Virus record (IMG/VR): IMGVR_UViG_3300025770_000004
Coordinates: 186,001-250,000 of that record
Direction: 5' to 3' (one strand)
Origin: a virus
DNA length: 64,000 nucleotides
Made by a program: the position numbers and the translations under genes. The notes beneath the pieces are model-generated. The model was not told where the DNA came from. It worked only from the letters and a program-made list of their open reading frames with translations, and searched no databases. This document shows positions 33,337 through 43,716 of the stretch, piece by piece (the first letter of the stretch is position 1; every line of letters starts with the position of its first letter).

Positions 33337-33942
33337 CTTTTTATTTCTCTCTGTTTTAATCACTTCGCTTAATAAATCACTACCAAATAAATCTATCAAA
33401 GCATCTCTTTGATTTAATATATCATATTTTGAATCGTATGGATTTGGTTCTGGTTGGTTATTAATTAAATACTCAAACCATTCTTCTTTTGAATTAATAT
33501 CTGTTACGGGAGCATTCCAATCCTTTGTTATAACAGAACAGTTGTCATAACTAGGTAATATAAGTCCTTGATGATTGACCTTAACCATATCTTTAGATAC
33601 TAAAATGTGATCATTACATCTCAAGTCAAACAAAGTTGATTTATTCTCAGTTACTAAATCAACTATTTTTCTACCGACTCCTATTAACTTTGATTCACCA
33701 TTTACATAAACGTGTAACATAGTTCTCTTCGATAAACTAATAGGTTTATAATAATCTTTATCATAAGAACGTTTATCTCTGTGTATAAACCACATCTTTC
33801 TTAAATAACCATTTGTGTCATAAACTAAACCACTATTAGTACTCACAAGATCATACTGCTTACCCCATATCAACTTACCATTTTCTATGAATGGTAATAT
33901 TTTAAGGGTATCTCCATCTTCTATATTATACATACGATTCAA
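33316..33942 (-). CDS. Hypothetical protein with C-terminal tail
   Basis: 208 aa. The N-terminal 130 residues look beta-rich (DGDTLKILPFIENGKLIWGKQYDLV, HDHILVSKD-type strands) and may be a pair of small barrels. An acidic-proline linker with NNQPEPNPYDSK leads to a helix and the end KTERNKKLETILN, one of the best examples of the tail motif. No family is recognised. Part of the ligase operon. Confidence 0.7.
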   Translation of the reverse strand: MNRMYNIEDGDTLKILPFIENGKLIWGKQYDLVSTNSGLVYDTNGYLRKMWFIHRDKRSYDKDYYKPISLSKRTMLHVYVNGESKLIGVGRKIVDLVTENKSTLFDLRCNDHILVSKDMVKVNHQGLILPSYDNCSVITKDWNAPVTDINSKEEWFEYLINNQPEPNPYDSKYDILNQRDALIDLFGSDLLSEVIKTERNKKLETILN

Positions 33943-33957
33943 TTTCTTTTAATGTTA

Positions 33958-34266
33958 TCATTTTAATATTTTTTTAAGTTTATTATCTCGGCGTTTATCA
34001 AGTGGAAGAATACTAAAATTTCCTTTATTGATTCTACAAAGCTTCCCTTTATTTTCATCATCATTACAAGTCCAAACTCTTCTTCTTTTCTGGTCTTTAT
34101 TTTCTGCATAATGTGGTTGACTAACTCGATATCTATTACCAATCGTTAATCTTTTATCATTATCTTCTGACTCACCACCCATGTAATACATTTCGGTGGA
34201 TTTATCACCCGGTACCCAGATATACCGTATATGTGTAAATCCTATCTCCAATTTTACCATATTCAT
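33958..34266 (-). CDS. Small beta-rich protein with C-terminal tail
   Basis: 102 aa from ATG 34266, immediately after the stop of the upstream gene (a longer ORF from 34302 overlaps that gene). It contains RYIWVPGDKSTEMYYMGG, GNRYRVSQPHYAENK and VWTCNDDENKGKLCRI strands, then FSILPLDKRRDNKLKKILK: the tail motif attached directly to a small barrel. Function unknown. Confidence 0.7.
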   Translation of the reverse strand: MNMVKLEIGFTHIRYIWVPGDKSTEMYYMGGESEDNDKRLTIGNRYRVSQPHYAENKDQKRRRVWTCNDDENKGKLCRINKGNFSILPLDKRRDNKLKKILK

Positions 34267-34267
34267 A

Positions 34268-34459
34268 TTATTTTTTAGACCAATTATCCCAAAACTCAGC
34301 ACTACCTTTACTCACAGAGATATAATCACTCTCTGGTGTTATTCCAGCATTCGATAATTTCTTTTGGATTTTGTTATAATTGGATTTTATTTTATTTTTT
34401 ATGAATTGTACTATTTCATCTGTTGCATCTCCGATTACTTTCCAAACTATATAATTCAT
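34268..34459 (-). CDS. Small hypothetical protein
   Basis: 63 aa, one long basic helix (DEIVQFIKNKIKSNYNKIQKKLSNAG) followed by a short DYISVSKGSAEFWDNWSKK end. It lacks the tail motif. Start codon directly follows the ligase stop, so it is translated with it. Confidence 0.65.
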   Translation of the reverse strand: MNYIVWKVIGDATDEIVQFIKNKIKSNYNKIQKKLSNAGITPESDYISVSKGSAEFWDNWSKK

Positions 34460-34460
34460 A

Positions 34461-36317
34461 TTATCCTAATATCACTTCTAATTGTTCAACTGTTATAACC
34501 TCAATATCTTGTCCAGAATCTTTTAACTTGATAGCTTTATTTTCTTTTGATGATCCACTTCCAGTAGCCTTTACAACTAAGTATGATGTGTTTTTAGATA
34601 CACCACTACCAATCTTACCACCTCTTGATTCAATCACTTCATTCAAGTCTTTTCTACGAACTCCTGTGAAGACAAATTGTTTACCAATTAAATCATCACC
34701 AACGGGAGCCACTTCGACCTTTTCTTCGATAGTAACGGGTAAGTCTTTTATGAACTCAAAGAATTCATCATAAGAATCAATGTAAGATTTTGCTGACTTC
34801 TCAGCGAATCCATCAATCACCATTACGTTATCAATACTAGGCTTTTCAGTGAATTGTTCTAGTAATACTAATTTCTTACTTCCCAAGCCTCTAAAGATAC
34901 CTGTAGCGTGTTGTAGTTTACTCAATTGAACGTCTTTAACAGACTTTTGAATAGAGTTGAACACTATACTTGACTTTCTTTTCCCGAACCGGTCAATCTT
35001 CTCTAAATCAACTTTTGTGAGGTTTAGAATGTCTTTTATTGTTGTATGACCAGCTTCCCAAAGTTGGGTAATAACACCCTCTGATACATTATCAGCTTCT
35101 AGGATTTCAAAGAATGCAACATTCTTTTTTAATTTTTGGTCGTCTGTTTCTGTTAATGTTATTAATTCAATACCAGCTTCATTCCAACCAATATCAACAC
35201 CTTCGATTGTAGGTTGTATGAAATCAACAGTTTCTAAAACATCAACGATTAATGGTATAACCATACCACTACGTTTCACTAATACTTTAGCACCAACTCC
35301 GATACCCATATCTTTTACAAAACGAGCGTTGTTTCCAGTAACATTAGATACTGTAACACCATCAAGTTTAATAGGAGTAATGTGTAGAATAGGTTTTAAT
35401 AAACCTTGTTTTGAAATATTCCAAGATATCCCGATAACTTCTGACTCAGCAGTTTGCTCGAAACTTGGATGTTTGAATGCTCTTGCCCAAACTGGATTGT
35501 TTGAGGAAGTTTCTCTACCCAATCTATTTTGTATTGATATATCGTTAATCTCAATGATTAAACCATCAATTTCATAATCAGGTGATAATTTATGGAAAAG
35601 GTCAATAAGTAAATCTTCTGTTAATTCTGAAATCATACAGATATGGTAATTAACTTTTACTCGTTGACCATTATTTAGTTCGTCAATTATTTCTTTTTTT
35701 GTGCTAAATTTAGTTCTACAAATAGCACCATACTTAATGTAATCACAATCTTTTAGTGATTCACTAATACTTTTTGAATTTAGTAAACCAGCAACAAGAT
35801 TTCTTGGGTTAGCGAAGTCTTTTGAATAATCATCTTCAAATTTTTTCTTAGCCATCATCACCTCACCATAAGTATATGTAAATGGTAAAGTATTAACATC
35901 TTCATGTACATCTAAATGATTACCAATCAATTTATAATGTTCGTCTGATTGTTGTCCAAAAGTTCCATCACCTCTTGTGGATGAAGAATTATCCAATTCA
36001 TTCACACAAAGAGAAAGACCATCAAATTTAGGAGTTATGATAACTATTTCGGATTTTGAAATACCTTTAAGACGACACCAATCATTGACATCATCCATAG
36101 ATTTAATTTTATTCATTGATGCCATATCAATGGGAAGTCTTCTCTTACGAGATTCATCAACAACGACATGACCTACTAAAGATAGTAAATCATCATCTGG
36201 TGATAGTAAAGCTAATTCTTCAAGTAATGTATCATACTCAGAATCAGACATAATAGGATTACCTTTTCTATAAGACGCATTGGCCTTAATTATATTTTCT
36301 TTTAATTGTTCTATCAT
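34461..36317 (-). CDS. ligA: NAD-dependent DNA ligase
   Basis: 618 aa (about 670 is usual). The N-terminal NAD-binding part (YRKGNPIMSDSEYDTLLEEL), adenylation Lys97 in TPKFDGLSL, GEVMM, FANPRNLVAGLLNSK, the OB domain (GVGAKVLVKRSGMVIPLI), helix-hairpin-helix (VDLEKIDRFGKRKSS) and a C-terminal BRCT (IGKQFVFTGVRRKDLNEVIESRGG...) are all visible. The four-cysteine zinc finger seems lost, which explains the shorter length. It seals nicks in phage DNA. The promoter leaves only 4 nt between TATATTTG and ATG, so the transcript may be leaderless. Confidence 0.95.
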   Translation of the reverse strand: MIEQLKENIIKANASYRKGNPIMSDSEYDTLLEELALLSPDDDLLSLVGHVVVDESRKRRLPIDMASMNKIKSMDDVNDWCRLKGISKSEIVIITPKFDGLSLCVNELDNSSSTRGDGTFGQQSDEHYKLIGNHLDVHEDVNTLPFTYTYGEVMMAKKKFEDDYSKDFANPRNLVAGLLNSKSISESLKDCDYIKYGAICRTKFSTKKEIIDELNNGQRVKVNYHICMISELTEDLLIDLFHKLSPDYEIDGLIIEINDISIQNRLGRETSSNNPVWARAFKHPSFEQTAESEVIGISWNISKQGLLKPILHITPIKLDGVTVSNVTGNNARFVKDMGIGVGAKVLVKRSGMVIPLIVDVLETVDFIQPTIEGVDIGWNEAGIELITLTETDDQKLKKNVAFFEILEADNVSEGVITQLWEAGHTTIKDILNLTKVDLEKIDRFGKRKSSIVFNSIQKSVKDVQLSKLQHATGIFRGLGSKKLVLLEQFTEKPSIDNVMVIDGFAEKSAKSYIDSYDEFFEFIKDLPVTIEEKVEVAPVGDDLIGKQFVFTGVRRKDLNEVIESRGGKIGSGVSKNTSYLVVKATGSGSSKENKAIKLKDSGQDIEVITVEQLEVILG

Positions 36318-36321
36318 ATTA

Positions 36322-36352
36322 CAAATATACTAATTTAATTTTAATTAACCAA
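36322..36352 (-). promoter_or_regulatory. Host-type promoter TTG-N20-TATATTTG
   Basis: TATATTTG at 36322-36329 and TTG at 36350-36352 on the minus strand; the ligase ATG is 4 nt downstream. A further TATATTTG is at 36406-36413. Confidence 0.65.
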
Positions 36353-36380
36353 TAAATTATTCAATTTAACCAATAAATTA
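36345..36380. repeat. Direct repeat pair with 21-bp period in a divergent promoter
   Basis: TTAACCAATAAATTA at 36345-36359 and again at 36366-36380, start-to-start 21 bp, i.e. two helical turns. The first copy overlaps the -33 element of the ligase promoter. Looks like a tandem operator. Confidence 0.55.
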
Positions 36381-36451
36381 CTAAGCTCGAATAGTTTTAT
36401 AACTACAAATATATAAAATTAAAATTAAATAGTCAAAGAAATAGATAAAAA

Positions 36452-36461
36452 TTAATATATA
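36452..36461 (+). promoter_or_regulatory. Late-type promoter box TTAATATATA
   Basis: Exact match 21 nt before the ATG at 36483, start of the structural cluster. Confidence 0.65.
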
Positions 36462-36482
36462 AACAAAATCAAAGATAGACAA

Positions 36483-39400
36483 ATGCCGATTCAAAGTTCA
36501 TTTCCTAAGGTAGCTGACCAAGTCATAACTTATAACAAGAACATTGTTGATATTTTATCAAAAATCAACACTCTTACAACTACGACTGATTCAACTGTTA
36601 ATATTCAAATTTTTGATGAAAATGGGGTTTTAAGAAATTTTTCTTTACCATCATTTACATCATTAAAAGCTGAAATTGATAGATTGAATAATAATATTAA
36701 TTCACTTTATAGTATAGATGCTGATGGAGCACTTATACAAACAAGTAATCAAAACAAATTTAAGAAGATTATAACTGTTGATTTAAACAGAGAACCTAAT
36801 TCAGTTAATAGTCTGGGTAGTATTTCTAACTTTAAGTCTGATGTTAATTGGTTTTTTGATAGTTTACTTGATCCATTACTTTCTGTGGAAATTGATTTAT
36901 CAGGAAAGATAGAGGATAATGTAAGAAAGTGTCAATCTAGAAGATATATTGTTGATTTTGCTAAAGATGTTGCTGGTAACCTAACAAATTTAGGCCAATC
37001 AGCTCTTACTAGCTATAATAGTTTATTCAGAGGAAATGCTAATATTGTTTTTTCTGATTTTGAATCTTGGCATAAAACAACACCAGGGTTGGTTGAACCG
37101 AATAACCCAAGGTATGATGAACAAGTTTTCGATTTACAACCTAATAGTTTATTATATGATGGTGAATTTTCTGTATTAAGAATACAAGAAGATAGATTAA
37201 ATAGAAAACTTTGGTATGTACTAAATACATTAGAATATATTATTGTTGATACTACTGAGGTTCAAACCTTAACCGAGGGAGATGAAGTAATTATTAATTC
37301 TCAAAGAACATCATCAAGATATAAAGTAATAGAAATATCAACAGCTCAATCTAACCCAAGAGCTAGATTTGAAAGAGTTGAAGGTATTGAAGTAATTCCA
37401 GTAGCAATTGGAGCATTGAAAATATACTCACCGGTTATTTATACTAAAAATGTGAGGATTAGTATTGGATATAATGAAAGAAATATTGTTTTCTTAAAAC
37501 CGATTAATGCAAATAACCATTTAGTTGCTAAAAAATGGAGTTTAGGTACTGGGTTTTATACAAATGATTTAAGATTAGAAAACGAATCAGATTCAAATGG
37601 GTTAACAATGGAACAATTCTATGTTGATTATGTTTATGATTATGGTGAAGTACTACAAGATTTGGTTGCTAAAAAAACACCAAGTAAATTAGCTGGCACA
37701 CCAAATTCACCATCATTAGTTAATGATAATTTCAAGGTTGTTCAGGTTAACAAACATTTAACTGATACACCAGATGGTAACCTTATAAAGCAAAAACATA
37801 ATTACCAACTTTCACTTAAATCAGAAGTTATACAAATACAAGATGCTATTTTAGATAGAAATAAAAAATTGAGATATAATAAATTTAAATCTAAATCTTC
37901 TAAAAAGCAATCTAAATTAGAAATCACGGAATTAGGAAGGAAGAAAGTCAGTAAATCTAAATTACTAGCATCTGTAACAAAAGAGATAATTGAGTTATCA
38001 AAAAGTCCTTCTACAAAAGTTGAACCTAAGTTTAGAGTTAGGGGATTCTGGACAATGCCAGAATCAGTTGTAACTAGAGGAACTAAACCACAAGAAATTG
38101 TTCAATTTAGAGTACAATATAGATATGTTAGTAAGGATGGGCGAGAAACACCTATTGAAACTTTCCAAGTTAATAACACACAGGAAAGAGCTAGTTTCTC
38201 TAACTGGACAGAATTCAAAACTGATGCTAGGAAAAGGACATATAATAAGGAAACAGGAGCATACTTTTGGGAAATTGAAGATATAGAAAATGCTGATACA
38301 CCAAACATAAACCAAATGGATATTGCAATAAAAGCGAATGAAAGAGTTGAGGTTAGAATAAAGTCTATATCTGAGGTAGGTTGGCCAGAATCAGCAGTTG
38401 AGTCTGATTGGTCTGACATTTTAAATGTAGAATTTCCTGATGATTTAAATAATGTTTTAAACGATACTGATTTTATATTACAAGAAGCTACTAAAGAAGA
38501 TTTGATTGTTAGTATGGAAAATGAGTTATCAGCTAAAGGTTTAGATGATCACTTATCTGATACAATAACACAAAATTCTAAAACATTTCATCATGATTCC
38601 ACAAAGATATTGTCTGGTTTTAGAGATGAAAATGGTATATCACTTGATTTATTCGAATATATGAAAGGTCTTGAGGATAGAATAAGAGGACTTGAAGAGA
38701 AAATTAAAAGATCTAAAGGTGAACTTGAAGTTATTATACTTAGAAATAACCAAGAATATATTGTTAGTAATGGATCAGAAACAGTGTTCAATGTAGAATG
38801 TGAAGATTATCTTAATAACTTCACCGGTCAAGGTATACCTACTGGTAGAGTTTATGCTAATGACATCTACGTAATAAAAGATTTCGTAGTAAAGCTTAGA
38901 AATAAAGCTACTGAATCACCACTTGGGTTATTATCAAATAGAACATATTTACAAAATTCTAATGTTTATAATACAGCAGTACCACAAGTATTCTGGGTTA
39001 ATGATCAAGATGAGATGATAACATCTGATATTTCAACACAAACAAGAACACAATTAAATAATCAATTTATTTGGGGTATGAATTATGATTCAGTAAATGA
39101 AACAGAAGTTGCTAAAGTTTCCGAAAATATCGGAAACTCATTTACTACAAATGCAGATAATTCAATAACACCAATACTGAGTTCAACAGAATATAATATT
39201 GGATATAACGAAACAACGATATTATCATTTGTTGGGAATAATAAATCATTACTAGATTCAGCTAAATGGGTTGATTCAAGTGTTTCAGTAGCATCAACAG
39301 GAAAATTGTTATCAACTATACACCCAGTTATTAAGGATTTAGAAACTATTGTTGAATCAAATAGTGATAAGGTTAAGGTCGTAAATGCTGGTGATAAAAA

Positions 39401-39650
39401 CTCACTAATTGTACCACTTAATATTTATTTCAAGATGAATGCTTTAGATAATAACCAAAATGGATTAAACTATGAATATATAAACTTAAATAGAAAAAAT
39501 AGAACAGTCAAACACATTAAAAAAGTTCGATTCTTTTTGGAAAATGAATCTGAAAACAGACCTTTTATATTCACTATTAAATTTAATTTAAATAGAAACA
39601 AAGTCATTGTTAGAAAAACATCAAGGGCTATAAATACATTAGTAAGATAA
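36483..39650 (+). CDS. Large virion structural protein (baseplate/tail type)
   Basis: 1055 aa. The start is helical (KNIVDILSKINTLTTTT, then LKAEIDRLNNNINSL coiled coil). A Lys-rich stretch (about 460-505) separates it from a fibronectin-III-like module (VRGFWTMPESVVTRG...RVQYRYVSKDG...VRIKSISEVGWPESAVESDWSD, about 518-650), then another coiled coil (LEDRIRGLEEKIKRSK, 731-746) and a beta-rich end. First of three tightly packed late genes. Probably a baseplate hub or wedge component; exact homology not recognised. Confidence 0.75.
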   Translation: MPIQSSFPKVADQVITYNKNIVDILSKINTLTTTTDSTVNIQIFDENGVLRNFSLPSFTSLKAEIDRLNNNINSLYSIDADGALIQTSNQNKFKKIITVDLNREPNSVNSLGSISNFKSDVNWFFDSLLDPLLSVEIDLSGKIEDNVRKCQSRRYIVDFAKDVAGNLTNLGQSALTSYNSLFRGNANIVFSDFESWHKTTPGLVEPNNPRYDEQVFDLQPNSLLYDGEFSVLRIQEDRLNRKLWYVLNTLEYIIVDTTEVQTLTEGDEVIINSQRTSSRYKVIEISTAQSNPRARFERVEGIEVIPVAIGALKIYSPVIYTKNVRISIGYNERNIVFLKPINANNHLVAKKWSLGTGFYTNDLRLENESDSNGLTMEQFYVDYVYDYGEVLQDLVAKKTPSKLAGTPNSPSLVNDNFKVVQVNKHLTDTPDGNLIKQKHNYQLSLKSEVIQIQDAILDRNKKLRYNKFKSKSSKKQSKLEITELGRKKVSKSKLLASVTKEIIELSKSPSTKVEPKFRVRGFWTMPESVVTRGTKPQEIVQFRVQYRYVSKDGRETPIETFQVNNTQERASFSNWTEFKTDARKRTYNKETGAYFWEIEDIENADTPNINQMDIAIKANERVEVRIKSISEVGWPESAVESDWSDILNVEFPDDLNNVLNDTDFILQEATKEDLIVSMENELSAKGLDDHLSDTITQNSKTFHHDSTKILSGFRDENGISLDLFEYMKGLEDRIRGLEEKIKRSKGELEVIILRNNQEYIVSNGSETVFNVECEDYLNNFTGQGIPTGRVYANDIYVIKDFVVKLRNKATESPLGLLSNRTYLQNSNVYNTAVPQVFWVNDQDEMITSDISTQTRTQLNNQFIWGMNYDSVNETEVAKVSENIGNSFTTNADNSITPILSSTEYNIGYNETTILSFVGNNKSLLDSAKWVDSSVSVASTGKLLSTIHPVIKDLETIVESNSDKVKVVNAGDKNSLIVPLNIYFKMNALDNNQNGLNYEYINLNRKNRTVKHIKKVRFFLENESENRPFIFTIKFNLNRNKVIVRKTSRAINTLVR

Positions 39651-39653
39651 TAG

Positions 39654-42600
39654 ATGAAAAGCTTTGGTTTACTCAGAACAAACGTAGGATTAACAACCAA
39701 TATTAAGTTAATGGTTGATTCTAACTATTCACTTAGCTTGGATAGTATTGATTCTGCTGATGAATTATCTTTAGATAAATATAAAAATGTTTCGTTTATT
39801 AAAACAAATTATTATGATGAACTAATACCATATTTTTACAAGGGTTTGCCTAGTGAAATAGCTTATAGTATTAAATATGATAATGATGTTGATACAATGA
39901 GTGATGAATTTAGTGAGCAATATGATGAGATATATCAATATGGAGCTAGAAATATAGTAAGTAATAAAAACTATAAAGAAGAGTTTGAATATTTTGCTCC
40001 ATTATATATAACTAATAATCTACCTAAGAAATTCATAATATTTAGAGTTGATGGACCTGGATTGGGAGTTTTATCAAAAGAGAATTTTACATCAGAGATA
40101 ATAAATAACTTAAAGGTTATTAAACTATTTGATATGACTAAAGAATCTTCACTAGGAGAATGGTTAGATATTAATTTTGTTAATAATGAATTTTTCCCTT
40201 TAACACCATTGGATGTGGATTTTAGAAATCTTGAATTCTCTAATTGGAATGGTATTGATTATACTACTGGTGGATATACATCAAAATCTAAATTTATAGA
40301 TGATATACTAGATGAGGAAAAAGAAATATTTGAACTGGATAAATTCATTTTAGATTCTTATCAAGAAAATAAAGTTGTTTTTCCAAATATAATGAATTTT
40401 ACATTCTTATTTGATGACACACCATCAACACCTGATATTAAAAGAAAGTGGTCTTTAAATAGATATCTTGGATTTTACTTGGAAGATATGGAATTGACAC
40501 AAACAATATCACCTTATATAACACCATTTTTAAGAGATGATGTTATTATATCGGATGGTAATATTATATATTCACCAACTAACACTGATCCATTTTATAA
40601 TGAAGAGACAGGTACAGGTTGGGTATCTACTAGACCATTTTATGTAGAGTGTAATGGATCTTATTACAAGGTAGAAAGATTTGTTGAAAATGTTGGTGTT
40701 AGTTTACAAAAGTCTAAGAAGACTAAAGGTGTTAGGTTTATAAAAGAGTCATATCAACCAACAGAAGTTACTAGATATAGAATAATTTCTGATGTTGACT
40801 TAACCGGTAAGCAAAATGATTTAAATAAAAACTTTGGATTAATTGATGTTGATAATAAATTAATAGATTATAATATAGATTATCTTCAAATAGATGGATT
40901 TGAAGATGCTGATGTTTGGATGATAGAGATAGACGGAATTTTACATAACTTGATCGGGGATGGTGAATCAATAAAAATAGTTACTGATTATTCATTCAAC
41001 TTCAACCAAAATGATTATGAATATACAGTAAGGAATGAAACTACTAAAGTTAGTATAATAGTTGATTATAATAACCAACCTAAGAAATTTAACATTTATA
41101 AATGTAAATTTAGTGATATCAAAGATTTTGATGACAGAATAATTGACACAGAATATTCAAAATATGAATATGAAAAAGAAGATGAGATAACATTAACGGA
41201 TGAAACAAAAATGTATATGGAGAACTTATCAAGTAGATCCAACCCGAAAGATTTGGATGATTTTATCTATAAGGACGAAGTTGTTAATATACCAGTTTCA
41301 TCTGAATATACAGCTAATTACGAAACATTTAAGATTGATGATGATGATTTATCGGAAATTTGGAGAAAGAATCCAGTCTATTGTAGATGGTCTTATCAAA
41401 ATTCCACATCAGCTAATGATTATCCTTATTCCTTAAATAATTCTAATATGTTTGAAGAATTTAATAGAAGTGTTAATCCTTTTGATCCTGATCCAAAAAG
41501 GATAGAAAGAAATTTAGATTATTTTTATACAATAAATTCATCAACAGCTTCATATTTACATCACACATTACACATTGAAAGTTTTGATGATAATGGTGAT
41601 ATAGATACTAACTTTAGATTTGAATTGGATAAGTATTTAAATGTTGCTACATATTCTACTGGTAGTGCTTCATCAGCAACCTATTCTTTCGATTATTTCA
41701 CATCACTATTTGACAGAAATACATATTTCAACAATTCTGATATTAAAAAGAATGTTAAAAAATACTCAGAATTTAATATTGGTGATAAATCAATACCAAA
41801 TACAACTTTATTAAGAGGTATTGAATTTTCAATTTATGATGTTGAAAGTGTAACTCTTAATGATTCTGATGAATTGGAATCATTTAATATATCATCTAGT
41901 AATAGATTTGATGGTTATAAATTTTCTATTCTATTATCGGATAACAATTTTTCAATTGATGTTGATAATAATAATGTTACTGTATCAGATAATTTAATGG
42001 ATTGGACGATAATAGATGATTGGAAAATGGATAAAGATTATGCTACTGGTTCTGTTGTTATATTTGATGATATATTATACGTATCAAACTCAAACGTAAC
42101 AACTAATAATCCAATTAGATTATATTCACTTAGACAAGTAAAATCAGCTCCTTATAACCAATCACAGTGGGAATTTTATGACCAATTAAGTATCAGCTAT
42201 GGTGCACCTATTCAATTCCTAGGTCCAAATAATATATTTTGGGAACCTAACACGACATATACTACAAATGATTTTGTGTATAATCACGGTGAGTATTATA
42301 AATATTCATCAGGTGGAACAGAAGATTTCTGGAACCCAGCATCATCTAGTACTGGTTATGATTTTGGTGATGTAGTTCTTTATAAAGGTAATTATTATAT
42401 GTCGATGACAAGTAGTAACCATTATGATCCAAATTTCAGAAGAAAATTTGTTAGGAATAATCAATTTTCTACTTCAGGGTATTGGGTGGGTACACAATCA
42501 AGTAATCCAAGGTGGAAAACTATTGAACTTTGGAACCCAAGTGTTTCTTACCTAGAAAATGTATTTCCGGTTGGTACTCAATCAGTCATACACAACGATA

Positions 42601-43715
42601 CTATTTGGTCTACAAGTACACCAGCGAGACCTGGTAATGAACCAGGAGTTTCTAATATATGGACTCAAGAATATAGATTAGAGCCGGATACTGATTATGT
42701 TTATCCAGGACAAGAAGCACTACCACCGCTCTACCCAATTAACCCTATTATAGATATGAATAATAGGTATTATCTTTGTAATTCTAATATATCTGATTCC
42801 ACATTAGACAATGGTATTGTTATATACATAAATAAAAAGTGGAAAAATGTTTTAATAAACATTAATATATCTGATAACACACTTCCGAATATATCCGAGA
42901 CTGATAGGGATGAACTTTATGATGATTTATATAAAAAGGTAACAGCTTATAACTTTATGGAGTCTATAAACGATATTTCTAATAAAAACGGATTTACTGA
43001 TTATGTGAATTATGTAATTATTGAAGAAGATGGAACTTTTACCAGACACAATTATAAAAATAATATAGAAACATTACCTTATATGATAAAGTGTAATAAT
43101 CCTGATTTATTTTCAACTAAAATTAAATCTTTAAGAAAGATACCAATTGAATTACCAAATGAATTAAACCCTAAAAAGGAATTATCAAATGGAAAAATTA
43201 AATCTTTAAATGATCTAAATTATTTCAATAAAATACCGATAGCATCTAATATAATCGAAAATCAATTTCGACCAAAAGTTTTTGAAAATTATCATGGTAA
43301 TAAAAATATAGTCGCTGATAATATTTATAGATTTAGTGGATTCTATATGCCACTATTCTATGATTTACAAATTTTTGAAAAAAATAGTGAATATAAGACG
43401 AGTGGTAATTATAAATTTGATACTACCTTAACAGATTTTGGTATTATAAAAGAAAGGAAAATAAGGAAAATTAATAGAAAAGGTTCTGTATTAAAGTTGA
43501 GTGAAGAAGAGGATATAAAATCTATATACCCTATGGTTGATGAATTTGGATATGGTGTTAAAGACTTTTTCATATTTGCATCTACTTGGGATTATAAATA
43601 CCATGTAGAAACTCTGAATTTACGTAAGAGGACGAGACCAAATATTCGAATAACAACACCACTAATTATCCCTAAAATAATCGGACAACCACTAATTATA
43701 AAAAAATTATCATAA
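39654..43715 (+). CDS. Giant virion structural protein
   Basis: 1353 aa, starting 3 nt after the preceding stop. Tyr/Asp/Asn rich, beta-dominated, with no enzymatic motif. Around residues 860-1000 there are carbohydrate-binding-like phrases WEPNTTYTTNDFVYNHGEYY and YDFGDVVLYKGNYYMS, each like a chitin-binding/ChtBD3-type module (W-x-x-x-x-x-Y-x-x-G-x-x-V-x-x-x-G-x-x-Y). The C-terminus is basic (KIIGQPLIIKKLS). Likely a tail or baseplate appendage. Confidence 0.78.
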   Translation: MKSFGLLRTNVGLTTNIKLMVDSNYSLSLDSIDSADELSLDKYKNVSFIKTNYYDELIPYFYKGLPSEIAYSIKYDNDVDTMSDEFSEQYDEIYQYGARNIVSNKNYKEEFEYFAPLYITNNLPKKFIIFRVDGPGLGVLSKENFTSEIINNLKVIKLFDMTKESSLGEWLDINFVNNEFFPLTPLDVDFRNLEFSNWNGIDYTTGGYTSKSKFIDDILDEEKEIFELDKFILDSYQENKVVFPNIMNFTFLFDDTPSTPDIKRKWSLNRYLGFYLEDMELTQTISPYITPFLRDDVIISDGNIIYSPTNTDPFYNEETGTGWVSTRPFYVECNGSYYKVERFVENVGVSLQKSKKTKGVRFIKESYQPTEVTRYRIISDVDLTGKQNDLNKNFGLIDVDNKLIDYNIDYLQIDGFEDADVWMIEIDGILHNLIGDGESIKIVTDYSFNFNQNDYEYTVRNETTKVSIIVDYNNQPKKFNIYKCKFSDIKDFDDRIIDTEYSKYEYEKEDEITLTDETKMYMENLSSRSNPKDLDDFIYKDEVVNIPVSSEYTANYETFKIDDDDLSEIWRKNPVYCRWSYQNSTSANDYPYSLNNSNMFEEFNRSVNPFDPDPKRIERNLDYFYTINSSTASYLHHTLHIESFDDNGDIDTNFRFELDKYLNVATYSTGSASSATYSFDYFTSLFDRNTYFNNSDIKKNVKKYSEFNIGDKSIPNTTLLRGIEFSIYDVESVTLNDSDELESFNISSSNRFDGYKFSILLSDNNFSIDVDNNNVTVSDNLMDWTIIDDWKMDKDYATGSVVIFDDILYVSNSNVTTNNPIRLYSLRQVKSAPYNQSQWEFYDQLSISYGAPIQFLGPNNIFWEPNTTYTTNDFVYNHGEYYKYSSGGTEDFWNPASSSTGYDFGDVVLYKGNYYMSMTSSNHYDPNFRRKFVRNNQFSTSGYWVGTQSSNPRWKTIELWNPSVSYLENVFPVGTQSVIHNDTIWSTSTPARPGNEPGVSNIWTQEYRLEPDTDYVYPGQEALPPLYPINPIIDMNNRYYLCNSNISDSTLDNGIVIYINKKWKNVLININISDNTLPNISETDRDELYDDLYKKVTAYNFMESINDISNKNGFTDYVNYVIIEEDGTFTRHNYKNNIETLPYMIKCNNPDLFSTKIKSLRKIPIELPNELNPKKELSNGKIKSLNDLNYFNKIPIASNIIENQFRPKVFENYHGNKNIVADNIYRFSGFYMPLFYDLQIFEKNSEYKTSGNYKFDTTLTDFGIIKERKIRKINRKGSVLKLSEEEDIKSIYPMVDEFGYGVKDFFIFASTWDYKYHVETLNLRKRTRPNIRITTPLIIPKIIGQPLIIKKLS

Positions 43716-43716
43716 A

